A stretch of 64,000 nucleotides of DNA from CALOCN01 sp942491735 (GTDB lineage: Bacteria > Eisenbacteria > RBG-16-71-46 > JABDJR01): positions 310,001 through 374,000 of the forward strand of contig CALOCN010000014.1 of the NCBI GenBank assembly GCA_942491735.1, written 5' to 3'. Positions 20,357 to 29,167 of the stretch are shown one piece after another. Within the stretch, counting starts at the first letter, position 1, and every line of letters begins with the position of its first letter. The notes below the pieces were generated by a model that worked only from the letters and a program-made list of their open reading frames with translations, was not told where the DNA came from and ran no database searches. The position numbers and the translations under genes are program-made.

Positions 20357-20411
20357 GGTCTCTTATCTCCTTCTCAGGTTTGATCTGAGCGTGTGTTGAG
20401 TTGAACACCTG

Positions 20412-20434
20412 GGCTCCCGAATTCCCCGGGAGCC
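20412..20434 (-). promoter_or_regulatory. inverted repeat in the groES leader (possible heat-shock element)
   Basis: GGCTCCCG (20412-20419) and CGGGAGCC (20427-20434) form a perfect 8-bp inverted repeat with a 7-nt spacer, 56 nt ahead of groS. It does not match CIRCE (TTAGCACTC-N9-GAGTGCTAA). It may bind a different repressor or act as an RNA thermometer-like hairpin. Confidence 0.45.
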
Positions 20435-20822
20435 AAAACTAAGCGGGGCCCAATGCCGCGGGAGCGGAATCGCTAGAGGCGGGCCGCCACCCTCGCGTAT
20501 AACGCAACTAAAGTGCCAAGATCCGGGATCCCGTTGCAAATCATGTCTAAATCATTTTGTGACAATTGATTAAGGTGTCCAACACCCCCTCGGATGAACG
20601 TCGAGAGATGAGGGGTCGTCCAGTTCCAAAGAGCAACAGTGTTTCATGATGGAACGTTTCGTTATGAATCAGGCGCTTGGCTTGGGTACTCGCGGCGGGG
20701 TGACTCCGTCGTATCGGATGCCCCAATCTCCCCCGACTTCTCCCACCCGGCAAGGGCCTTGGTAACGCGTTATACTCGGGATCCCCCCCCGCCAACATCG
20801 AGTACGCGCGACCCTCTCGGAC
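20435..20822. other. divergent intergenic region, groS / FG-GAP gene
   Basis: Beyond the groS leader repeat, this gap (20357-20822 in all) holds no convincing gene. An A+T-rich stretch at 20540-20580 contains TTGTGACAA (20557-20565), a short inverted repeat. TATACT at 20771-20776 is a good -10 for the + strand gene at 20823, but I see no matching -35. No CIRCE and no confident groES promoter were found. Short open frames here have no family-like sequence. Confidence 0.5.
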
Positions 20823-23800
20823 ATGAAATCCCTACCCTCGGCCGGCCATTTTCGAGCCCTGTTGTTCCTGGGGGCGCTCCTTTGGGGCGCGCCCTCGAAT
20901 GCGTCCAAGCCGCTCTCCCCGGTGGAAGTCACCTGGTCTCCCGGCGAGCCCGCGTTCCCCGGGTCCGTCGTGCATACCGAGATCCGAATCCGGGTCCTGC
21001 GGGGCGTCGAGGGGCTGGCGGTCACGTTTGCAGACCCGGGGTTCGACCTGCTGGACCCGCTTCCGGAGCTCGGCGGGGCGCAGGCCGAGGGGACTCATGT
21101 CTTCCCGCTCCGGGTTCGCATGCCAAATCCCCTTCCGGTCGTCCCTCCCGCCCTGGCCGTTCGTTTCGCCACCCCGACCGGCGAGATGCGGTTGAGCGCC
21201 CGTTTGGACTTGTCCGGGTCGCGGCCTTCCGAACTCCCCCGGCGTGCGCTGAGCGCGGACGGGTCCCGGTTGGAAGTCGGGATCATCGCACCGCATGCCG
21301 CGCGGATCGCCGGACCCCAGGACCTGGTCACCGCTCGGTTCCTTTATCGCGATCGCCCCCTTGGACCCGATGGGTTCACCACGACGGACGCCCAGGCACC
21401 TTCCAAGCCGGTGCGGTTCGCGTCGGTTGAGCTCCTCGAGGATGGTGCGCCGGTTGGGACGGGTCACACCGATGTGGACGGCCAGGTGAGCTTCGACGTC
21501 CTCACCGAGGCGGATCGCCTGTACCAGATGCGGATCCTCACCGACACCGACGACTGGGCGGGCGCCCCTTTCCGGGTCCTCTCACCCGCAGGTGCGACCT
21601 ACGCGTTCCTGACCGGCCCGGTCTCCGGCGGTGGAGCGGTGGACTTCGGGGATATTTCCTTTGCCCCGGACGCCGGTGGGGAGGAATTCAACGTCTTCGA
21701 CACCATTCTCGACGGGGCCTTCTTCGTCGAGTCCCTGGCCGGAACCCTCCCCACCGCCCATGTCGACGTCACCTGGCCGGACGACCGGACCCGTTACAAG
21801 GCGGGATTGAATCGCGAAATCGAGCTGGTTCAGGATGACGGCTACGACGACCCGGTGATCCTTCATGAGTATGGGCACTACGTCTCGGATCGCTACAGCA
21901 AGGACGACAACCCGGGTGGTTTTCACTTCGTCAACGTGGACACCCAGGATCCACGACTGTCCTGGGGAGAGGGGTTTGCCTCCTACTTCCAGAGCGCCGC
22001 TCGCGCCCGACTGGGAGACCCGTTCCCGAGTTGGTACGTGGACACCGATGGGAACAACCCCGGTGGCCTGCTTCTGGCCTACGATTGCGAGGGGCCGAGC
22101 TATGCCGTGCGGGGAGCGGGGAGCGAGGTCGTGGTACAGGGCCTGCTCTGGGATATCGAGGATGCGGTAGGAACCCCCGACCCGTTTCCCGGCAGCGATG
22201 ACGATGCGCTGCAGATTCCCCGGAGCCGGATCTGGAGCGTGATCACCGGCCCGCTCCTTCAGCGGGAGGACATCACCCTGGAGGATTTCTGGGAGGCCTG
22301 GTTCACCCTGCCGGATGGGTTCGAGCCGGAGATGCGCGACGCCTTCACCGCCCTGGGGGCGGAGTATTTCGCCGACCCCCTGGAGCCGGACGATGGGCCG
22401 AACACGGGAACCCCCGTCGTCCCCAACGACCTGCCTACCCATCACACGTTCTACCCCGCCGGGGATCGCGACGAGCACCTGCTTGCCCTGGATGCGGGGG
22501 AGACGGTGACGGTCGAGACCCTGAACCTGGAGGGGATGACCGATACCCGCATCGACGTGTACGACCCCGACGACGTTCTCGTGGTGAGCGGTGACGATCG
22601 CGGCGGGGGGGATCCCTCCTCCATCGTCTCCTTCACCGCCACCCAATCCGGAACCCATCGGGTCGTGGTGCTCCGCGTCACGCCGGCCGGCATCCTGCAA
22701 CCGGAGCGGTGGACCGAGTTCGGGTCGTACGATGTCCGCGTGCTGACCGGGAGTCCCGGCCCCAACGTCCTGGGGGAGGCGGCCGGGACCTTCGGCCTTG
22801 CCGATCGGGGACTGGGGACCGGCGCCGCCTTCGCGGACTATGACGGGGATGGGGATCTGGACCTGTTCGTGGTCAACAACTCCAACGCGAGCGGGAACTT
22901 TCCCGGTTCGGAGCAGGACCGGCTGTATCGCCAGGACTCGGATCCCCCCCGCTTCGTGGACGTCACCCAGTCCAGCGGTCTGGGTAGCGTCGAGGCCGGG
23001 GTGGCTGCGGCCTGGGCGGACTACGACAACGACGGCGATCCGGATCTCTTTGTCAGCGATCATGCGTTGCTGGCCAACAACGGTGACGGGACCTTTACCG
23101 ACGTCACCCTGGCCAGCGGGGTGTCGGACATCGGCCGCGAGTTCGACGCCGCCTGGCTGGACGTGGACCGGGACGGACGGGTGGATCTGTTCGTCCTGCG
23201 CCGGGATGGGCCTTCCGTGCTCTGGCACAACGAGGGGGACGGGACCTTCACCGACATCACCGAGGCCACCGGCATCGTCTTTCCCGACGACGGTACCGAG
23301 GCATGGGGCGTCTCCTGGTCCGACTACGATCGCGATCGTTATCCGGACCTGTTCCTCACCCGGGTGGGAGGTCAGACCCACCTTCTGTACCGCAATCTGG
23401 GGGACAACCGTTTCCAGGACGTGACGGTCGCCGCGGGCGTCGCTTCCACGGTGCCGGCCAGCGGGTCTTCCTGGGCGGACGTGGATGCCGACGGCTGGCC
23501 GGATCTGTTCGTCGCCTCACGGGGTGCCAACCGGATGTATCGCAACCGGGGGGACGGCACCTTCCAGGACGTGTCCGCCGCGTACGGAATCGATGATCCC
23601 GGTTCGGCCTACGGTTCGGTCTTCGTGGACTACGATATCGACGGTGACCAGGACCTGTTCGTCGCCAACCTGGGTTCTTCCGACGCCCTCTTCCAGAACC
23701 TGGGAGGAAGCATGATCCGGACCTCGGAGACCGGAGGGCCCAGTCTGGGGCTGGGGGCCGCCGCCGGCGATGTGGATCGGGATGGCGATCCCGACATCTA

Positions 23801-24458
23801 CTTCACCCGGGGTTGCGGAGGAGCCGGGTGTGAGCCCAACCGGTTGTATCGGAGTGCGGAGCCCTTCAGCGGTCGCAGCTGGATCGCCGTGGATCTCGAG
23901 GGGGTGGTCTCCAATCGCGACGGCCTCGGCGCGACCCTTTGGGTCCATGCCCAGGGGACCTTCCAGTCCCGTGTGGTCGGGACCGGTTCCGGATGGGCGG
24001 GAAAGAGCCTGACCCCCGAGGTATTCGGTCTGTCGGGTTCGACCATCGATTCCATCGAGGTGTTCTGGCCGGTGGACGGCCGTTACAACGTGGTGCGCAA
24101 TCCCTCGGTCAACGGTGTGCTCCACATCACCGAGGACATCCAGACCCCCGTGCGACCCGGAGGGCCGGCTCCCACCTTGTCGGTCCGCATGAGCCCGGCC
24201 TTTCCCAATCCCTTCTCGGCCGTGGTCACGGTTTCCCTCGACCTTCCCGCGCGTCAGCCGGTCCGCATCGGCATCGTGGATGTGCAGGGACGTCTCCGCC
24301 GGACCCTCGTGGATCGAACCCTCGGCGAGGGGCGCCACGTGGTGGGCTGGGACGGGCTGGACGATCGGGGACGCTCGGTGCCCGCGGGTACGTATTTCTA
24401 CCGCGTGGTCGCGGGCGGCCGGCAGCAGGTCCAGAAGATCGTCCGTCGGTCCCGCTAG
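20823..24458 (+). CDS. secreted FG-GAP/ASPIC protein with HEYGH peptidase-like domain and FlgD-like tail
   Basis: The protein has 1211 residues with a signal peptide (ALLFLGALLWGAPSNA). The order is: beta-rich N-terminus to about 280; a zinc-peptidase-like segment with H348-E-Y-G-H352 and EGFASYFQ about 35 residues later; a PPC-like beta domain near 545-640; about seven FG-GAP/VCBS repeats at 660-1000 with DxDxDGxxDLF calcium motifs; an ASPIC/UnbV domain at about 1010-1110; and a FlgD-like C-terminal Ig domain (FPNPF, WDGLDDRGR, GTYFYR). It is probably a cell-surface or exported protein, with the last domain perhaps acting as a sorting tag. No Shine-Dalgarno is evident. It converges on a related protein downstream. 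Confidence 0.85.
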   Translation: MKSLPSAGHFRALLFLGALLWGAPSNASKPLSPVEVTWSPGEPAFPGSVVHTEIRIRVLRGVEGLAVTFADPGFDLLDPLPELGGAQAEGTHVFPLRVRMPNPLPVVPPALAVRFATPTGEMRLSARLDLSGSRPSELPRRALSADGSRLEVGIIAPHAARIAGPQDLVTARFLYRDRPLGPDGFTTTDAQAPSKPVRFASVELLEDGAPVGTGHTDVDGQVSFDVLTEADRLYQMRILTDTDDWAGAPFRVLSPAGATYAFLTGPVSGGGAVDFGDISFAPDAGGEEFNVFDTILDGAFFVESLAGTLPTAHVDVTWPDDRTRYKAGLNREIELVQDDGYDDPVILHEYGHYVSDRYSKDDNPGGFHFVNVDTQDPRLSWGEGFASYFQSAARARLGDPFPSWYVDTDGNNPGGLLLAYDCEGPSYAVRGAGSEVVVQGLLWDIEDAVGTPDPFPGSDDDALQIPRSRIWSVITGPLLQREDITLEDFWEAWFTLPDGFEPEMRDAFTALGAEYFADPLEPDDGPNTGTPVVPNDLPTHHTFYPAGDRDEHLLALDAGETVTVETLNLEGMTDTRIDVYDPDDVLVVSGDDRGGGDPSSIVSFTATQSGTHRVVVLRVTPAGILQPERWTEFGSYDVRVLTGSPGPNVLGEAAGTFGLADRGLGTGAAFADYDGDGDLDLFVVNNSNASGNFPGSEQDRLYRQDSDPPRFVDVTQSSGLGSVEAGVAAAWADYDNDGDPDLFVSDHALLANNGDGTFTDVTLASGVSDIGREFDAAWLDVDRDGRVDLFVLRRDGPSVLWHNEGDGTFTDITEATGIVFPDDGTEAWGVSWSDYDRDRYPDLFLTRVGGQTHLLYRNLGDNRFQDVTVAAGVASTVPASGSSWADVDADGWPDLFVASRGANRMYRNRGDGTFQDVSAAYGIDDPGSAYGSVFVDYDIDGDQDLFVANLGSSDALFQNLGGSMIRTSETGGPSLGLGAAAGDVDRDGDPDIYFTRGCGGAGCEPNRLYRSAEPFSGRSWIAVDLEGVVSNRDGLGATLWVHAQGTFQSRVVGTGSGWAGKSLTPEVFGLSGSTIDSIEVFWPVDGRYNVVRNPSVNGVLHITEDIQTPVRPGGPAPTLSVRMSPAFPNPFSAVVTVSLDLPARQPVRIGIVDVQGRLRRTLVDRTLGEGRHVVGWDGLDDRGRSVPAGTYFYRVVAGGRQQVQKIVRRSR

Positions 24459-24482
24459 GCCCGCGGACAAGGGTTCCGGGGC

Positions 24483-24512
24483 AAAAGAAAACCGGACCCC
24501 GTAGAGCCCGGT
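24483..24512 (-). terminator. terminator of the - strand FG-GAP gene
   Basis: Read on the - strand, ACCGG (24512-24508) and CCGGT (24495-24491) form a stem followed by TTTCTTTT. It lies 37-66 bp past the stop of the gene at 24549-26822. The A-rich flank makes it useless for the + strand gene. Confidence 0.6.
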
Positions 24513-24548
24513 CTCCCCAGAAGTTGGCCTTCTTCTGTCGAACGTGAT

Positions 24549-26822
24549 CTAGCGTTTCAGGAGCATCTTGCGCACGGCCTCGGAACCGCGCAACCGATAG
24601 AGATAGAGACCATCCGGGGCGGGCCGCCCGCCGGCATCGAGCCCGTCCCAATGCACCACCGCGGCCTCGCCGGGAGGAGCGGACAGGGTGCGTACCAGGC
24701 GACCCGAGATGTCGAAAACCTGCACACGGATTCCGCCGCCCGTCGCTCCCAGAACCGGGATACGGGTCGATGCGCGGAACGGATTGGGGAAGTTCTGCCC
24801 CAGGGCTGCGCGGGGGGCAACCCCGTGGAACACCTCCGCGGTGCGGATGCGTTCGCTGCTTCCATCGCGGTAGATGGCGTCGAGGGCGTAGGTGACCAGC
24901 TCACCCCGGGGCGCATCCGGGTCCGTCACCGAGCCGGCGCCGTCGCTGGTGCGGATCTCCGAACCCACGGGGATCGCGCTCCCCTCCTCGAGACGCGAGA
25001 CCCGGAAACGGGCCAGATCCCCGTCGTCTTCCCACTGCCAGGAGAGCGTGACCCCGGCCGGGGTGGAAGCGAGGTCGAATCCGAACAGGCGGACCGGGGT
25101 CCTGGCCGCGGTCACGACGTGGACCTGCTTGAGGCCCGGGTTGGAGATCAGGGTCTCGGTTCCGTCCGCGAAGATGACCCGGAGACTTTCCAGGGAGTTC
25201 ACGTTCCCCAGCCCGAAGTGAAGGATGGGGCTGCTCTGGGAACAGTAGGAACCGGGGGTCAGGGCCTGCAGCCATTCGCGGCCGCCGCCGCGGACCACCA
25301 CCCGTGCGCCGACCGCGATCGCCCCCTTCTCGGTGAGGGGCTGAATCTGGATCCAGTTGTTCAGGTCCAGGCTTCGGCGGGCCTCCAGTTCCTCGGAGTC
25401 ACTGCCGCTGTCCCGCAACCCGAGGGACATGGCCATTTCCCGGAACGTGCCGTCCCCCTGGTTGACGAACAACTCCACGTTGCGGATCTCCAGATCGCTG
25501 CCCTGCAGGGTGAGGAAGTCGTTGTTGATGACGAAGATATCCACGAACCCGTCGCCGTTGAAGTCCCCGTAGGCGGCGCCCCGCGCGGCCAGGGGATCAT
25601 CCAGACCCGCATCACGGGCCACGTCGGTAAAGGTCCCGTTGCCGTTGTTCTCGAACAGCCGGTTGTGTTCCAGCTCGCGCTGGTACTCGCTGTTGGGGAT
25701 GAACCCGTTGCTGACATGGAGGTCGAGATCGCCGTCGTTGTCGTAGTCGATGAACGCGGTGCCCCAGCTGTTGTAGGGCCAGGCCCGGATCTCGTCGCGG
25801 GTGAGTTCGGCGTCCGGCTTCTCCTTGAGCTCCTGGGTGGGGTGTTCGTGCGGGAGACCCGCCGCCGCGGTCACGTTCTCGAAGGTCCCGTCCCCCTTGT
25901 TGCGCAGCAGGGCGTCCTCCCAGAAATTGGCCACGTAGATGTCCAGCCATCCGTCCTGGTCGTAGTCGGCGAAGTTGACTCCCATGGCCCAACCGGGATC
26001 ATCGGTTCCGGAGATGCGGGAGACATCGGTGAAGGTGCCGTCCCCCTCGTTGCGGTAGAGGATGTTGGGGCCGGGCGACAGGATCACGTTCTCGAAATCG
26101 ATCCCGTTGTAGTCGTTGGCCACGTACAGATCCTGGTCGCCGTCGTTGTCGTAGTCGGCCACGGCGACGCCGAGGGACCAGTTGCTCTGGCCGTCCTGGG
26201 CGTAGTCCATCCCCATGGAAGGCGCAACATCCACGAACTTGGGAACGCCGTTCTGATCGATACCGGTGTTGTGGTAAAGCTGGTTTGCGTAGCCGATATT
26301 GCGGGCCACTTCGCCGTAGCTGGCGATGAACAGGTCCAGCAACCCGTCATTGTCGTAGTCGAAGAAGGCCGAGCTTGCCGAGAGAACCTCCCGGGACATT
26401 CCGGAATCGATGTCCTTGGGTCCCTTGATTCCGGCCTGACGGGTGGCCAGGCGGAAGGTCCCGTCTCCGTTGGCCAGGAGAAGGGTGTTGGGTCCGTTCG
26501 CGGTGATGAAGACGTCATCGAACCCGTCGTTGTTGACGTCGGCGCAGGCGAAGCCCATCCCGGGCCGCAGGGTGCCGTAGACCTCGGGCGGAACCACCGA
26601 CTCGGTGTGGTCGACAAAACGCCGGGTCTCGGGATCCATGAACATGAAACGGATCCGACCCTTGGGTTCCACGTAGATCAGGTCCAGGAGTCCGTCCCCG
26701 TTGCAGTCGAGCCACGCGGAGCCGGAGCCCATGGATGCGTCGGTGGATTGACCCTCGGCACGCCCGGGAAGGAACGCGGCGAAGACCAGAGCGATCAAAA
26801 GGAACGAGCGATGCATCACCAT
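24549..26822 (-). CDS. secreted FG-GAP / ASPIC-UnbV protein with FlgD-like tail
   Basis: The protein has 757 residues with a signal peptide (LLIALVFAAFLPGRAEG). At least six FG-GAP repeats carry Ca-binding loops such as DYDNDGLLDLF and DFNGDGFVDIF (about 35-450). An ASPIC/UnbV domain lies at about 500-575 (GARVVVRGGG, SPILHFGLG), then a fibronectin-like segment, then the FlgD-like tail (NFPNPFRAS, WDGLDAGGRP, GLYLYR). It is likely a beta-propeller surface or secreted protein; the ligand is unknown. It is convergent with the larger FG-GAP gene. ATG 26822 has no clear ribosome site, and the in-frame ATG six bases later is equally possible. Confidence 0.87.
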   Translation of the reverse strand: MVMHRSFLLIALVFAAFLPGRAEGQSTDASMGSGSAWLDCNGDGLLDLIYVEPKGRIRFMFMDPETRRFVDHTESVVPPEVYGTLRPGMGFACADVNNDGFDDVFITANGPNTLLLANGDGTFRLATRQAGIKGPKDIDSGMSREVLSASSAFFDYDNDGLLDLFIASYGEVARNIGYANQLYHNTGIDQNGVPKFVDVAPSMGMDYAQDGQSNWSLGVAVADYDNDGDQDLYVANDYNGIDFENVILSPGPNILYRNEGDGTFTDVSRISGTDDPGWAMGVNFADYDQDGWLDIYVANFWEDALLRNKGDGTFENVTAAAGLPHEHPTQELKEKPDAELTRDEIRAWPYNSWGTAFIDYDNDGDLDLHVSNGFIPNSEYQRELEHNRLFENNGNGTFTDVARDAGLDDPLAARGAAYGDFNGDGFVDIFVINNDFLTLQGSDLEIRNVELFVNQGDGTFREMAMSLGLRDSGSDSEELEARRSLDLNNWIQIQPLTEKGAIAVGARVVVRGGGREWLQALTPGSYCSQSSPILHFGLGNVNSLESLRVIFADGTETLISNPGLKQVHVVTAARTPVRLFGFDLASTPAGVTLSWQWEDDGDLARFRVSRLEEGSAIPVGSEIRTSDGAGSVTDPDAPRGELVTYALDAIYRDGSSERIRTAEVFHGVAPRAALGQNFPNPFRASTRIPVLGATGGGIRVQVFDISGRLVRTLSAPPGEAAVVHWDGLDAGGRPAPDGLYLYRLRGSEAVRKMLLKR

Positions 26823-26933
26823 GGTGAACCCATCCGGGAGAAGCCCTATCCCGGCCGTAGGGGGAAACTGGCAGGCCCAGCGCGGCCACGGACCAGTAGG
26901 TCAGGCGTCCCCGGCGAGAGGACGCGACGTACT

Positions 26934-26962
26934 ATTCTAGCCGACACTATCAACATCGTGAA
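26934..26962 (-). promoter_or_regulatory. candidate promoter of the 757-residue FG-GAP gene
   Basis: On the - strand, TTCACG (26962-26957), a 17-bp spacer and TAGAAT (26939-26934; 5 of 6 consensus). It would give a leader of about 105 nt. Confidence 0.45.
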
Positions 26963-27241
26963 CGACGACCGGGTACCGGCTTCCCACTCCCCGAGTCGGT
27001 GGCGCGGGAAGGGGGACACCCGACCCGCCCTATCAGGTTTGATAATACGTTGTACGACAATGGATAAGGTGTTGTCCCGCACAGCCTGAGTCGGTCCGGC
27101 CCGGGAGGATTAATTTTTTTTCACCGCCCTGATTCCAAGGGCACCGGCCCGGGGCTGTTCTCTGCGTGATGCAGGGGCGCGTCGGCGATGGGCCATGCCT
27201 CCCCCGGTTGATATGCTCCCCGGGTAACGAGGAGGCCGCGG
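26963..27241. other. divergent intergenic region, FG-GAP / GCS2-CBS
   Basis: The gene-free stretch 26823-27241 contains the - strand promoter above, an A+T-rich patch at 27035-27070 (TTTGATAATACG), a T8 run at 27114-27121, and TATGCT at 27212-27217 as a possible -10 for the + strand gene with no clear -35. No gene was found in it. Confidence 0.5.
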
Positions 27242-29164
27242 ATGGGTGAGCACCAAACCAGAACGAGTTTTTCCAAGGAGAGCCTGCGCGAGTTCGTGCG
27301 CTCGCTGCTCGATGATCTCCAGGCTCTCGAACAGATGATCGACACCGGGATGATCGAATCCGAAGTCCGGCGCATCGGAGCCGAGCAGGAGATGTTCATC
27401 GTCGATTCGGGTTGCGACCCGTCGCCCCGGGCCCTGGAGGTCCTGGATCGGCTCCAGGATCCCGCCTTCACGACCGAGCTCGCCCGATTCAACCTGGAGG
27501 CCAACCTGGACCCCCAGTCCTTCGGCGGGTCGGCGCTGAGCCGTCTGGAGCGGGAACTCGACGCCAAGGTCGCCGCCGCACGTGACGCGGCAACGCAGCT
27601 CGGGTCGGACATTCTTCTCGCGGGCATCCTTCCGACCCTGCAGCTCTCGGACCTGGGACTCGACAACATGACGCCCGCGCCACGGTACTTCGCGTTGAAC
27701 GATGCGCTGGTGAGCATGCGGGGCGGGGAGTTCCAGATCCGCATCAAGGGGATCGACGAGCTCCTGGCCACCCATGACAACGTCATGCCGGAAGCGAGCA
27801 ACACCAGTTTTCAGATCCACTTCCAGGTGGACCCCGACGACTTCGCGCATCTCTACAACATCGCCCAGGCCATCACCGCCCCTGTCCTCGCCGCCGCGGT
27901 GAACTCGGCCGTGTTCCTCCAGCATCGTTTGTGGCAGGAAACCCGGGTCGCCCTGTTCCAGCACTCCATCGATGTCCGCACCGAGACCCAGGCTGCGCGG
28001 GGGCAGCGCCCGCGGGTCCACTTCGGGGATGCCTGGATCCGGGACTCCGTGCTGGAGATCTTCCGGGAGGACATCGCGCGACACCGTGTCGCGCTGGGTA
28101 CCGAGATCCCCGAGAACTCCCTGGAAACCCTCGCCGCCGGCGGGGTTCCGCAACTGCGTGCGCTCCGTCTGCACAACGGGACGGTCTATCGCTGGAACCG
28201 GCCGTGCTACGGGGTCAATGACGGGATCGCCCACCTGCGGATCGAGAACCGGGTGCTGCCGTCCGGTCCGACCATCGTGGACGAGGTGGCCAACGCGGCG
28301 TTCTATTACGGTCTGCTTGCCTACTACTCGCGTGAGGTCGAGGACATCTCCAAATTGATGCCGTTCGAGGCGGCCTCGGCCAACTTCCTTTCCGCAGCCC
28401 GGCACGGGCTCAACGCGCAGATGCGCTGGATCGACGGTCGCACCTCGAGCGCGTCCCGTCTGATCCTGGATCAATTGCTCCCCCTCGCCGCGGAGGGGTT
28501 GGGGATTCACCGGATCGACGACGCGGATATCACCCGCTATCTGGGGGTACTGGAAGAGCGGGTTCGTTCGGGACAGACCGGGGCCCAGTGGCAGTTGTCC
28601 TCCCTGGAGGAAATGGCGAGCTCGGCATCCCCCATGGAACGGTACGGGGCCCTGGCCCAGGCGGCCCTGGAGAACCAGCGGGCGGGGGCACCGGTCCACA
28701 CCTGGGAGCTGGCGAGGGTCAGCGGAACCCGGGACTGGAGGCACAGTTACCGGACCGTTGGCCAGTTCATGACCAAGGACCTGTTTACCGTGCGGCCGGA
28801 CGATCTGGTGGACCTGGCCGCCAATCTCATGGATTGGGAACACATCCGTCATGTACCGGTCGAGGACGATGACGGGGCCCTGGTGGGTCTCGTTTCCCAC
28901 CGCCGGCTGCTTCGTCTCCTGGCCCGGGGCAAGGGTGGAGCGGATGAGCCGGTGGCCATTCGCGATATCATGAAACACGACCCGATTACGGTCACACCGG
29001 AAACGACCACGATCAAGGCCATCCATTTGATGCGGGAGCACAAGGTGGCTTGCCTGCCGGTCGTCACAGCAGACAAACTGGTTGGGATCCTGACCGAACG
29101 CGACCTGATCAACGTAGCGGCAAAACTGCTCTTCGAGAAGCTCGAGGAGTTCACCCAGAAGTAG
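27242..29164 (+). CDS. GCS2-type carboxylate-amine ligase fused to tandem CBS domains
   Basis: The protein has 640 residues. Residues 1-440 match the glutamate-cysteine ligase family 2 fold: IGAEQEMFIVD near 45, FNLEANLDPQ, FQIHFQVD. GCS2 enzymes join a carboxylate to an amine with ATP. Residues about 510-635 are two CBS domains (TVGQFMTKDLFTVRPDD...; IRDIMKHDPITVTPE...), which usually bind adenine nucleotides and regulate the attached enzyme. The substrate is unknown; glutathione synthesis is not implied, because stand-alone GCS2 homologues act on varied substrates. GAGGAGG precedes the ATG. The aspartoacylase-family gene follows after 3 bp, so the two are co-transcribed and probably work together. 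Confidence 0.88.
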   Translation: MGEHQTRTSFSKESLREFVRSLLDDLQALEQMIDTGMIESEVRRIGAEQEMFIVDSGCDPSPRALEVLDRLQDPAFTTELARFNLEANLDPQSFGGSALSRLERELDAKVAAARDAATQLGSDILLAGILPTLQLSDLGLDNMTPAPRYFALNDALVSMRGGEFQIRIKGIDELLATHDNVMPEASNTSFQIHFQVDPDDFAHLYNIAQAITAPVLAAAVNSAVFLQHRLWQETRVALFQHSIDVRTETQAARGQRPRVHFGDAWIRDSVLEIFREDIARHRVALGTEIPENSLETLAAGGVPQLRALRLHNGTVYRWNRPCYGVNDGIAHLRIENRVLPSGPTIVDEVANAAFYYGLLAYYSREVEDISKLMPFEAASANFLSAARHGLNAQMRWIDGRTSSASRLILDQLLPLAAEGLGIHRIDDADITRYLGVLEERVRSGQTGAQWQLSSLEEMASSASPMERYGALAQAALENQRAGAPVHTWELARVSGTRDWRHSYRTVGQFMTKDLFTVRPDDLVDLAANLMDWEHIRHVPVEDDDGALVGLVSHRRLLRLLARGKGGADEPVAIRDIMKHDPITVTPETTTIKAIHLMREHKVACLPVVTADKLVGILTERDLINVAAKLLFEKLEEFTQK

Positions 29165-29167
29165 GCG

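Noticed and set aside
20357..20600. CIRCE element before groES
   Set aside because: No TTAGCACTC-N9-GAGTGCTAA or near match on either strand.
20547..20798. 83-codon - strand frame in the groES upstream gap
   Set aside because: No ribosome site and no recognisable sequence; it covers likely promoter DNA.
24651..27089. 812-codon + strand frame opposite the FG-GAP gene
   Set aside because: It is the mirror of the Ca-loop repeats (low-complexity Val/Asp/Gly), with no start context.
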